Assembly (NCBI GenBank): GCA_028532815.1
Contig: JAQQAS010000005.1
Coordinates: forward strand, 1 to 64,000
Reading direction: 5' to 3'
DNA: 64,000 bases
Source of the DNA: Pleomorphochaeta sp.
GTDB lineage: Bacteria; Spirochaetota; Spirochaetia; Sphaerochaetales; Sphaerochaetaceae
The notes under the pieces were generated by a model. The model was not told the origin of the DNA. It did not search any database and saw nothing but the letters and a program-made list of their open reading frames with translations. A program made the position numbers and the translations under genes. This document shows positions 35,856-43,762 of this stretch, in pieces (the stretch's first letter is position 1; each line of letters opens with the position of its first letter).

Positions 35856-36899
35856 CTAAAGTGGGGTTGAAGCAAATTTTCTCAATCCCTGATATTGATC
35901 AAATCCAAAATAAATATTCATATTTTCTATAGCTTGTCCACTAGCACCTTTTACTAAATTATCAATTGCTCCTAAAGCAATAATATTGTTAGTCCTTTCA
36001 TCTATAGTATAGCTAATATCTATTCTTTCTGTATCTTTTACATATTTTGTTTCTACAATTTTGTTCTTTCCTAAAAAGTTAACTGATAAACTATCTTTGT
36101 AAAACGTCTTATATGCTTTATCAATTTGTTCACTAGTTACTCCATCTTTTAGCTTTGCATAGCAAGTTGCTAAAATTCCTCTGTTCATGGGAATTAGATG
36201 CGGGGTAAATTGAACCATAACTTTTTGATTAGCTAATTTAGTTAACTCTTGCTCGATTTCTGGAGTATGCCGATGCGTTGTAATTCCATAAGCTTTTATA
36301 TTTTCATTTGCTTCACAATATAGTGAACCTAAGTTTAAACCTTTTCCAGCTCCGGTAACTCCACTTTTTGCATCAATTATTATAGAATCTAAATCAATTA
36401 ATTGGGTTTTAACAAGCGGAGCTAAGGTTAGAATTGAACAAGTTGTGTAACAGCCTGGATTAGATATAAGTTTTGTACTTTTAACTTTATCTCCATGAAT
36501 ATCTGTTAAACCATATACTGCTTGTTTTAATATATTAAAATCAGGCGCAGTCGCTTTGTACCATTTTTCATAATCATTAGGATCTTCTAATCTAAAGTCA
36601 GCCCCTAAGTCTATAATTAAGGTATTATCTAATATTTCTTGAGTTATCATATCTTTTGCAACTTTGCTTGGAAGTGCTAAAAATACTACATCACATTTCT
36701 TACTAACTTCTAATAAGTCTTGATTTTTTAAGATTAAATTATCTATGCCAGTGAAATTTTTATATATATCTTGAAATTTCATTTTTGAATATGATTTTGA
36801 TCCTAAATATACAATCTCAGTCTCTTTATGATTGAGTAATAATTCAACAAGTTTAGCGCCTGAATATCCAGTAGCTCCAACAACTCCAACTTTTACCAT
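35856..36899 (-). CDS. argC: N-acetyl-gamma-glutamyl-phosphate reductase
   Basis: A 347-residue enzyme when started at ATG 36899 (MVKVGVVGATGYSGA), eight bases after GGAGG; an in-frame ATG at 36950 would add 17 hydrophobic residues and would lie in the -35 element, so it is rejected. The NADP-binding GATGYSGAKLVELL (residues 8-21), the catalytic cysteine in SNPGCYTT (about residue 149) and the C-terminal GQAIENMNI segment are typical. First gene of argCJBD, following a promoter with ARG-box-like sites. Confidence 0.95.
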   Translation of the reverse strand: MVKVGVVGATGYSGAKLVELLLNHKETEIVYLGSKSYSKMKFQDIYKNFTGIDNLILKNQDLLEVSKKCDVVFLALPSKVAKDMITQEILDNTLIIDLGADFRLEDPNDYEKWYKATAPDFNILKQAVYGLTDIHGDKVKSTKLISNPGCYTTCSILTLAPLVKTQLIDLDSIIIDAKSGVTGAGKGLNLGSLYCEANENIKAYGITTHRHTPEIEQELTKLANQKVMVQFTPHLIPMNRGILATCYAKLKDGVTSEQIDKAYKTFYKDSLSVNFLGKNKIVETKYVKDTERIDISYTIDERTNNIIALGAIDNLVKGASGQAIENMNIYFGFDQYQGLRKFASTPL

Positions 36900-36918
36900 A
36901 AATAGCCTCCAAATAATA

Positions 36919-37010
36919 TTAGAATATTTATACAGTAAAAGTTGATACAAATCAAGTATTATTTAATATTTATACATAAAAAAGTAAGAAAATATTAATA
37001 AATATTCATT
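36919..37010 (-). promoter_or_regulatory. argCJBD promoter with three ARG-box-like operators
   Basis: The minus-strand promoter has -35 TTGATT (36950-36955), a 17-bp spacer and -10 TATAAA (36927-36932). Palindromic copies are at 36919-36936 (TTAGAATATTTATACAGT, covering the -10), 36961-36978 (ATTTAATATTTATACATA, upstream of the -35) and 36993-37010 (TATTAATAAATATTCATT). The arrangement repeats that seen before argG. Confidence 0.75.
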
Positions 37011-37051
37011 ATGTGTTGTTATTATCTTAACAAATAATACTTAAAAAGTTA

Positions 37052-37090
37052 TAAAAAAAACTTGAATGAAATCTATATCCCATTCAAGTT
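37052..37090 (-). terminator. hflKC terminator
   Basis: AACTTGAATG (37059-37068) and CATTCAAGTT (37081-37090) form a 10-bp stem followed by seven or eight T residues on the minus strand. Confidence 0.88.
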
Positions 37091-37114
37091 TATATTTTGT
37101 ATTCTTAATTAATT

Positions 37115-38104
37115 TTAATTATCTGTATTTATACCATACATCAAATCAAAATATTCCATATCCGTAGAAAGTATCTTATTTAAATCAGGAATTGTTTTTT
37201 TATAAGATTCTAAAGTTCTCCAAAGTTTAAAGAAATAAGGATCAGCTTCATAAGCTTCGGCATATATTTTTGCAGCTTCAGCATCAGCAACACCTTTTAT
37301 TTCTTCACTAGTTGCATAGGCTGTAGAAATAATATTTTTTTGTTCACTTTCTGTTTTACCTTCCCATTGGGCTAACTGACCACGACCATAAGATCTATAG
37401 GCTTCAGCTATTTGATTTCTTTCTTTAATCATTCTCTCATAAACGCTTTGAGTTAAATCATCGCTGTACCTAATTTGTCTAATAATAATATCAATTAACT
37501 CAATTCCGTACTCATCAGTGAATTCACTTGCGATGTCATACATTTTTTGAGATAAGCCTTCACGACCAACATCAATAGATTCTTGTAGGGTAGTTGTTTT
37601 AGTCAAATTTCTTAAATTTTCTGCATCTTGCAAATTATCTAAACTTTGAACAACATTTTCTTCTACTTTGATTTCATTAATCTGGTTAGAATTACGAACG
37701 GCTTCGTTTAGTGAGTTTTCTGAAATAACTGTTCTAACAGTTGAGTCAAGAATATCATTTAGTCTTGAAACACCATTATCTAAAGTATTTACAGTTTCAT
37801 AGTATTTTGCAGGATCGCTAATTTTCCATCTTGCAGTTGTATCAACCCAAATAAATTGGTTTTCTTTTGTTGGAATTCTTTGAGCTTCTCCATCCCAAGA
37901 AAGAATCTTTTTAGGATAGATTACTACATTATCAATAAATGGAATTTTGAATTTTAAACCAGCGGTATATTCATCATCTATGATTTTACCAAAACGAGTT
38001 ACTACTGATTGTTCACCTTCGTTTAAAATGTAGAAAGGTCCAAGTAAAACAAATACAACTAGTAAAGCTAGTATTACAACTATTGTGGTTACAAATTTTT
38101 TCAT
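37115..38104 (-). CDS. hflC: HflC-like SPFH/Band 7 membrane protein, FtsH modulator
   Basis: A 329-residue protein with an N-terminal membrane helix (about residues 5-25), then the Band 7 domain (LNEGEQSVVTRFGKI, GLKFKIPFIDNV) and a helical region ending in the family motif EAYRSYGRGQLAQWEGK (about residues 231-247). With HflK it forms a large cage around the FtsH protease at the membrane. A stretch (about residues 148-175) with LDNLQDAENLRNLTKTT is an insertion relative to E. coli HflC. The ATG shares one base with the hflK stop (TAATG), so the pair is coupled. Confidence 0.9.
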   Translation of the reverse strand: MKKFVTTIVVILALLVVFVLLGPFYILNEGEQSVVTRFGKIIDDEYTAGLKFKIPFIDNVVIYPKKILSWDGEAQRIPTKENQFIWVDTTARWKISDPAKYYETVNTLDNGVSRLNDILDSTVRTVISENSLNEAVRNSNQINEIKVEENVVQSLDNLQDAENLRNLTKTTTLQESIDVGREGLSQKMYDIASEFTDEYGIELIDIIIRQIRYSDDLTQSVYERMIKERNQIAEAYRSYGRGQLAQWEGKTESEQKNIISTAYATSEEIKGVADAEAAKIYAEAYEADPYFFKLWRTLESYKKTIPDLNKILSTDMEYFDLMYGINTDN

Positions 38105-39120
38105 TAGTTACTACCTCCTGTGGTTGTATTTGACTCTACAACGACTGTTTTATTAGAACTGTCGATTTGAGAGATTGGTAAGAAATTCTTTAAATCTTTA
38201 TCTATTAATGTAATATTATTAGAATTTTCTAAGAAAATTTCTTCCATTGTTTCAAGATAAAGACGATCTGCAGTGATTTGTTTGCTTTGTTCGTATGTAT
38301 CTCTCATACTATTAAATCTAGCTACATCACCTTTAGCATTATTAACTCTTTCCTTAGCATAACCTTCAGCAATTTGTATTTGTTGTTTTGCTTCTCCTTG
38401 TGCTTTAGGAATAACAGAGTTGTATTGCTCTTTACCTTCGTTAATAAATCTATTCATATCTTGGATTGCTTTGTTAACATCTTCGAAAGCATTTTGAACA
38501 TCTCCTTCTGGAGGAACAATGTTTTGTAATTTAACAGTAACTACTCTAATACCAAGGCCATAATCATCAAATTTGTTCTGCATCTCTACTTGAGCTTGCA
38601 CTTCAATTGATGTTCTTTCACTTGTCATTACAGAAAGTATTGGTAAATCACCAACTAATTGGTTCATTACACTTTGGCTAATATCTCTAATTGTTGTTTC
38701 TTTCTGTTGTACATTAAATAACCATTGTTCAGGATTGCTTATTTGATATTGAACAATCCACTCAAGGTCAATGATATTTAAATCACCTGTTAACATTATT
38801 GATTCAGATGGAAAATCTGTACTAGAAATTAAAGGACTTGAAGTAATTGAACTTCTATATCCAAATGTCATAGTCTGAACTACTTGTGTTGGTACTTTAT
38901 AAGATTTTTCAACACCTAGTGGTATTTTAGTTTGTAATCCGGGTCCTACGGTTCTATTGTATTTACCAAATCTGGTTACTACAGCTTGTTCTGTTTGGTC
39001 GACTACGAAAAAACTAGACATAGCTGAAGCGAGAACGATTACAGCAATAATTAAACCAATTATTAATTTTGGACTAATATTCAAATTCTTTTTAGCTGTT
39101 TTGAAGGGTTCTTGATCCAT
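38104..39120 (-). CDS. hflK: HflK-like SPFH/Band 7 membrane protein, FtsH modulator
   Basis: A 338-residue protein with one membrane helix (about residues 18-38), Band 7 domain (VDQTEQAVVTRFGKYNRTVGPGLQTKIP) and the helical tail with EGKEQYNSVIPKAQGEAKQQIQIAEGYAKER. The VQNAFEDVNKAIQDMNRFI segment is typical for HflK. It lacks the long Gly-rich N-terminal stretch of E. coli HflK. First gene of the pair; AAGGAG nine bases before the ATG supports the start. Confidence 0.9.
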   Translation of the reverse strand: MDQEPFKTAKKNLNISPKLIIGLIIAVIVLASAMSSFFVVDQTEQAVVTRFGKYNRTVGPGLQTKIPLGVEKSYKVPTQVVQTMTFGYRSSITSSPLISSTDFPSESIMLTGDLNIIDLEWIVQYQISNPEQWLFNVQQKETTIRDISQSVMNQLVGDLPILSVMTSERTSIEVQAQVEMQNKFDDYGLGIRVVTVKLQNIVPPEGDVQNAFEDVNKAIQDMNRFINEGKEQYNSVIPKAQGEAKQQIQIAEGYAKERVNNAKGDVARFNSMRDTYEQSKQITADRLYLETMEEIFLENSNNITLIDKDLKNFLPISQIDSSNKTVVVESNTTTGGSN

Positions 39121-39150
39121 GTTATCTCCTTAAGAGTTTTATCTCTTATA

Positions 39151-39185
39151 AGTTAAATTTAACTAAGATACCCTTCAATCGTCAA
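39151..39185 (-). promoter_or_regulatory. hflKC promoter with palindromic operator candidate
   Basis: The minus strand has TTGACG (39180-39185), a 17-bp spacer and TTAAAT (39157-39162). A perfect 14-bp palindrome, AGTTAAATTTAACT (39151-39164), covers the -10, which is where a repressor would act. The rest of the 39121-39444 gap is AT-rich and contains the metG promoter. Confidence 0.5.
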
Positions 39186-39336
39186 GCAATATAGTAACTA
39201 TTATTTGTTATATGTTAAGTTTTGTTATATATTTGCAAAGTTTTTTGTTTTTAACCTTATATTAATTAATAAATAAGAAATAAATATTTTTTTTATTAAT
39301 TATTAAAGATTAGAGGATAAAACCAATTAAGATAGG

Positions 39337-39365
39337 TTGAAAATTTGTTATTTCAATTATATTAT
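39337..39365 (+). promoter_or_regulatory. metG promoter
   Basis: TTGAAA (39337-39342), a 17-bp spacer and TATTAT (39360-39365). About 75 bases of leader follow; no T-box or S-box elements were recognised in it. Confidence 0.5.
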
Positions 39366-39444
39366 ACCAAAAGCACTATTGAAATTTATCTATTATTGCT
39401 AAATTATTTGAGCAATTTTTTTTGAAGGATTGCCTGGAGGTTTT

Positions 39445-41661
39445 ATGAAGAAAAAACGACTTATCACTTCTGCTTTACCTTATGTTAATAATATTCCACA
39501 TCTTGGAAATTTAACACAAGTGTTATCAGCTGATGTTTTTGCTAGATTTTGTAGATCGAAAGGTTATGAAACCTTATACGTTTGTGGTACCGATGAATAT
39601 GGAACAGCAACTGAAACTAGAGCACTACAGCAGGGTGTAACTCCCAGGGAACTTTGTGACCACTATCATGCTATTCATAGAGATATCTATAAATGGTTTG
39701 ATATAAATTTTGATTATTTTGGTAGAACTAGTACTGAAAAGCAAACTGAAATCGTACAATATATTTTTAATAAAGTTGATGAAAATGGCTATATTAGAGA
39801 AGGTGAAATTGAACAATTATATTGTCCAAATTGTAATCGCTTTTTAGCTGATAGATTTGTATTAGGAACTTGTCCTCATTGTCATAGTGAAGGAGCTAAA
39901 GGAGATCAATGTGATAATTGTTCAACACTTTTAGAACCTACTGAATTAATTGATCCTCATTGTAGTGTTTGTGGAACAACCCCTGAAGTTAAAAAAACTT
40001 CTCATCTATATATTGATTTACCTAAAGTATTACCACTATTAGAAGATTGGATGAATGAAGCTTCAGTTAAAGGGTTTTGGGCTAAGAATGCTGTTCAAGT
40101 TACAAAGAGTTGGATCCGTGATGGTTTAAAAGAAAGAGCTATTACAAGAGATCTAAAATGGGGTATCCCAGTTCCTAAAAAAGGTTATGAAAATAAAGTT
40201 TTCTATGTGTGGTTTGATGCTCCTATTGGTTATATTTCTATCTCAGCTTATGCTGTTGAAGATTGGAAGAGATGGTGGCAAAGTCCAGATGATACTGAGC
40301 TTTTCCAATTCATAGGAAAAGATAATATTCCTTTCCATACTGTAATCTTCCCATCTGCACAATTAGCTTCAGGTGATAATTGGACTATGTTACATCATAT
40401 GAGTTCAACAGAATATTTAAATTATGAGGGTGGTAAATTCTCTAAAAGTTTAGGTGTTGGTATTTTCGGAAATGATGTAATGGATACAAACATCCCAAGT
40501 GATGTATGGCGTTTTTATATGTTCTATAATAGACCTGAAAAATCTGATGTAACATTTACTTGGTCTGATTTTGAAGAAAAAGTAAATGGTGAATTAATTG
40601 GTAATTTATCAAACCTTGTTAATAGAACTTTAACATTTATTAATAGATTTTATGATGGAAAAGTTCCAAAAGGTGAGCTTGATTCTTCTTTAGTTGAACA
40701 AATATTAGAAAAAGAAGCAAAAATTGACGAATTGCTTGAAAAAGCAGGAGAGAGAGAAGCTCTTAGAAATATCTTCTTCCTATCTTCTATTGGAAATAAG
40801 GCTTTCCAAGATGGAGAACCTTGGAGAACAAGAAAAGAGGATCCTGAGAGTGCTGCAAGTTTATTAAAAACTTTAGTTTACTTAATTAGAGATTTAGGTA
40901 TTTTAGTAGAACCTTATATGCCACAAACAAGTAAAAAAATCTTACAATTTGTAAAGAATGGAAAAGCAAATTGGTCTGATTTAGGAAAATATGAAAATAT
41001 TGAAGAAATCGGTGAAATAGAATTATTATTTAGTAAGCTTGAACATGAAAGAATTGAAGAGTTAAAAATTAAATATAGTGGCTCTCAAGCTGAAAGAGAA
41101 GAAAAGAAAAATTCAGGAGATAAGAAAATGGAAGCTAATGAAGAAACATTATCCATGGCTCAAGATTTTGCTAATCGTGTAGATCTAGTAGTTAGTAAAA
41201 TTGTTGAAGTAGAAAAACACCCAGAAGGTGATAAATTATATATCTTAAAATTAGATACTGGTGATGAAAATGATGATAGAACCATTGTTTCATCTATTGT
41301 CCCTTATTACAGTGCTGAAGAATTATTAAACAAGAACATTGTTTTAGTTAGAAACTTAAAGCCTGCTAAATTTAGAGGTGTTAAATCTTGTGGTATGCTT
41401 TTAGCCGCTAGTGCAAAAGATGATGAAGATCATTCAACTTGTGAAGTTTTATTTGCAGATGACTTTGAAGTTGGTACAACTTTATTACCAGAAGGTACAA
41501 CAGCACCAGAAGCAGATCGCTTCTATGTTAAAGGAAGTAAATTCTTTGATATGCCAATGTATACTGAAGAAGGTATTGTAAAAGTTGATGGTAAATCAAT
41601 TCAATCAGCTGATGGAAAAACCTTAACTGCTAAAGTATATGTTAATGGAGATGTTGGTTAA
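39445..41661 (+). CDS. metG: methionyl-tRNA synthetase with C-terminal tRNA-binding domain
   Basis: A 738-residue class I synthetase when started at ATG 39445 (MKKKRLITSALPYVN), directly after a GGAGG; an ATG 15 bases earlier overlaps that site. HIGH motif HLGNL (about residues 20-24), four CxxC zinc-knuckle pairs (about 140-190; CPNC, CPHC, CDNC, CSVC), KMSKS variant KFSKS (about 333-337) and the anticodon-binding helix bundle follow. The last ~110 residues are an EMAP/Trbp111-type OB fold (HPEGDKLYILKLD, GVKSCGMLLAAS) joined by a charged linker. The long, double-knuckle form matches MetG of the E. coli type. Confidence 0.96.
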   Translation: MKKKRLITSALPYVNNIPHLGNLTQVLSADVFARFCRSKGYETLYVCGTDEYGTATETRALQQGVTPRELCDHYHAIHRDIYKWFDINFDYFGRTSTEKQTEIVQYIFNKVDENGYIREGEIEQLYCPNCNRFLADRFVLGTCPHCHSEGAKGDQCDNCSTLLEPTELIDPHCSVCGTTPEVKKTSHLYIDLPKVLPLLEDWMNEASVKGFWAKNAVQVTKSWIRDGLKERAITRDLKWGIPVPKKGYENKVFYVWFDAPIGYISISAYAVEDWKRWWQSPDDTELFQFIGKDNIPFHTVIFPSAQLASGDNWTMLHHMSSTEYLNYEGGKFSKSLGVGIFGNDVMDTNIPSDVWRFYMFYNRPEKSDVTFTWSDFEEKVNGELIGNLSNLVNRTLTFINRFYDGKVPKGELDSSLVEQILEKEAKIDELLEKAGEREALRNIFFLSSIGNKAFQDGEPWRTRKEDPESAASLLKTLVYLIRDLGILVEPYMPQTSKKILQFVKNGKANWSDLGKYENIEEIGEIELLFSKLEHERIEELKIKYSGSQAEREEKKNSGDKKMEANEETLSMAQDFANRVDLVVSKIVEVEKHPEGDKLYILKLDTGDENDDRTIVSSIVPYYSAEELLNKNIVLVRNLKPAKFRGVKSCGMLLAASAKDDEDHSTCEVLFADDFEVGTTLLPEGTTAPEADRFYVKGSKFFDMPMYTEEGIVKVDGKSIQSADGKTLTAKVYVNGDVG

Positions 41662-41687
41662 TATTTAATTTTATATAATTTAATTAG

Positions 41688-41718
41688 GAGGATTGTTTTT
41701 AGCAATCCTCGTTTTTTT
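41688..41718 (+). terminator. metG terminator
   Basis: GAGGATTG (41688-41695) and CAATCCTC (41703-41710) form an 8-bp stem followed by seven T residues. Confidence 0.88.
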
Positions 41719-41730
41719 AACTTTATATAT

Positions 41731-41759
41731 AAAAAATCATCTCCATAATTATGGAGATG
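41731..41759 (-). terminator. terminator of the secreted-protein gene
   Basis: The 22-bp perfect palindrome CATCTCCATAA / TTATGGAGATG (41738-41759) is followed on the minus strand by six T residues. Confidence 0.85.
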
Positions 41760-41777
41760 AAAATTAAAAACTATTTA

Positions 41778-42890
41778 TTATTCTGAAAAAACTCTTATTG
41801 TCTCATCGGCATTATAAGTTTCACCAGTTTCAATTGTTGTAAAATTTAAATATATATTATCAGTAAATCGTCCTGAGTTAAGTGCACTAGTATCTGAATA
41901 TGAAGAATAGGTATAAATATAAAATACTTTTTCTCTATTTCTTCTAATTCTTTGAATTAATATTTTATCAGTTGAATCAATTTCTACTGTATTTGAGGAG
42001 CTGGTTTCGCTAAGTTTAATGGAATATGGGACTTCTTTTATACCAGATCCTGGATCTGTAGAAATAAGGGTGAAGTTGTTGTCGCTAGTAATGTCTAGTC
42101 CCACTTGATAGTTTGTATTTGTTGCTGTACTAGGTCCAACTTGCATTGAAACTGTCCATTCGTGATAATTGGATCCAAGATTTTCAAAAAATCCGGTTTC
42201 TGTCCAAGTGTTTGGGCGACTAAAGTTGATATTTAGGTAGGTATCATAGGCACTAAAATCTGCAATTGCAGGAGTTATTATACTGTCTGTTAGATTTCCA
42301 TAGTAGAAAACAGTTTCAACATTGTTTGTAAGGTAGAATAGGTAAAGGTTTGTTGCTCCACCAGTATCTAATGATAAATATTCAGAATCATTAGTTCCAA
42401 GAGTGCTAGGATAATCAAATACGTAATACAAAGTAATTGTAAAATCATCAGCTGTATAATTTAGATTTACTCTTGGATAGATATATGTTTGAGTTTCTGT
42501 AAGTTCATAATAAGTTGTACTATGGTCTATACTGTTGCTATCATAATCAATTTCTACTTTAGCAACTAGGGTGCAAACCTCACTAAGGGTACTACTAGAA
42601 AGAGTTGCTGTTCTGTTTTCTATATTTATATGAGGAATTGCCTTATAACTTTCAGTACTGGTTGTGTCATTTGAATACTCAACTAATTTAATAGCATATT
42701 TAGTTCTACTGGTTCCCTCAGAAAAACTATAATCAGTGTTTGTTGTTACTGGTGAATATGTAATAGTTTCAATGTTATAAAAAGATGCAGGAACAGCCGT
42801 GCTCTCATCGTAAGCAAAAGCAGTGTTTATGCAAATAGTTGATATAAGGATTAAAAATGCAATATATTTATTTAATTTTCTTGTTCTCAT
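41778..42890 (-). CDS. secreted beta-rich protein of unknown function
   Basis: A 370-residue protein I do not recognise. Residues 1-26 are a clear signal peptide (basic start, hydrophobic core, cut after NTAFA). The mature part is rich in Ser, Thr, Asn and Tyr, poor in Cys and Lys, with alternating strands and no membrane segment; it looks like a surface or periplasmic beta-sandwich protein. The end (GRFTDNIYLNFTTIE near residues 340-355) is faintly like the last strand of pilin-type or spore-coat-U domains, which is only an impression. It diverges from another secreted protein gene of similar composition, and the two could be parts of one surface structure. No ribosome site; a promoter lies six bases before the ATG. 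Confidence 0.75.
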   Translation of the reverse strand: MRTRKLNKYIAFLILISTICINTAFAYDESTAVPASFYNIETITYSPVTTNTDYSFSEGTSRTKYAIKLVEYSNDTTSTESYKAIPHINIENRTATLSSSTLSEVCTLVAKVEIDYDSNSIDHSTTYYELTETQTYIYPRVNLNYTADDFTITLYYVFDYPSTLGTNDSEYLSLDTGGATNLYLFYLTNNVETVFYYGNLTDSIITPAIADFSAYDTYLNINFSRPNTWTETGFFENLGSNYHEWTVSMQVGPSTATNTNYQVGLDITSDNNFTLISTDPGSGIKEVPYSIKLSETSSSNTVEIDSTDKILIQRIRRNREKVFYIYTYSSYSDTSALNSGRFTDNIYLNFTTIETGETYNADETIRVFSE

Positions 42891-42896
42891 GTCATA

Positions 42897-42925
42897 AGAT
42901 TAATGCTTTAGGATTAAATTGTCAA
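42897..42925 (-). promoter_or_regulatory. promoter placed for a leaderless mRNA (secreted protein)
   Basis: The minus strand has TTGACA (42920-42925), a 17-bp spacer and TAATCT (42897-42902). Six bases separate the -10 from the ATG at 42890 and no Shine-Dalgarno sequence exists. Confidence 0.45.
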
Positions 42926-43044
42926 CGTTTTTATACTTTATATAGTCTTTTTTGTAGAAAATCTTAATAATATAAACTCTAAATCTTGTTATTATTTAAA
43001 TTCCATGTTAAATTGATTGTGAAAAGGACAAAAAGAGTATAAAT

Positions 43045-43755
43045 ATGAAAAGAAAAATAACGATTTTATTGGTAATTATGACAACACTTGCAAATTTTAT
43101 TTTTGCAGATACCAATGTGTCCGGACCTGATTTAACAAATCCATTAGAGATATATAGTATTTGGAATTCCAATGACGATCCTCTTTTTATTCTCTCTGCT
43201 AGTTCTCAAAGTATTGATTATACCCAATCGTCAATTCAATTTGAGACTGAGGATTTCGATTTAAGTATTTCTAATCAAACTGAAAATTTTAGCTTGTATG
43301 TTTTTAGTAATTATTTATCTTGGTTAAATAATTATTATGATGTAAATGAAGAATATAAAGAATATTATTTAGATATATATTTTTCTCAGCACTTTGTCCC
43401 AGTTGATGATACGGAATTCAGTGCGGATGATTACCCTATCGTAGATATTTATTTTAATAAAACTATAAGTCAAGAGACGACTAGTTATTATTCGTTTAAT
43501 GGAAGACGATATATATATAATACTGATAACTACATTGATGAAGTTTCTTGGTATCAAGGCTCATCTACTACTATGGATTATGGTTCTAGAAATGTTGATG
43601 CTTATTTATATAGATATGAAATAATTGTTCCAAGCGGACTTCACTCTCTAGATTTAATAAATTTTAACTTTGGCTGGGATGGATATACTGATACTGTTGA
43701 TCAATATTGGGATATGGAAGCTTATGTAAGAGTTGCTATAACTAGCAATAATTAA
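43045..43755 (+). CDS. secreted protein of unknown function
   Basis: A 236-residue protein with a signal peptide (about residues 1-21, ending NFIFA). The mature part is rich in Asp, Tyr, Ser and Asn, with many aromatic residues and strand-forming stretches, no cysteine and no membrane segment. It is unlike any family I can name. It shares amino acid bias with the divergent secreted protein at 41778-42890. AAAGGA precedes the ATG, though at a long distance (about 17 bases). Only 7 bp separate its stop from the FemAB-like gene, so the two are probably co-transcribed; a link to the cell wall is therefore possible. Confidence 0.72.
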   Translation: MKRKITILLVIMTTLANFIFADTNVSGPDLTNPLEIYSIWNSNDDPLFILSASSQSIDYTQSSIQFETEDFDLSISNQTENFSLYVFSNYLSWLNNYYDVNEEYKEYYLDIYFSQHFVPVDDTEFSADDYPIVDIYFNKTISQETTSYYSFNGRRYIYNTDNYIDEVSWYQGSSTTMDYGSRNVDAYLYRYEIIVPSGLHSLDLINFNFGWDGYTDTVDQYWDMEAYVRVAITSNN

Positions 43756-43762
43756 AATAGTT

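Noticed and set aside
36900-36950. Longer argC N-terminus from ATG 36950
   Set aside because: The extra 17 residues lack similarity to ArgC, and this ATG falls in the predicted -35; the ATG at 36899 has a GGAGG and begins the typical MVKVGVVGATGYSGA.
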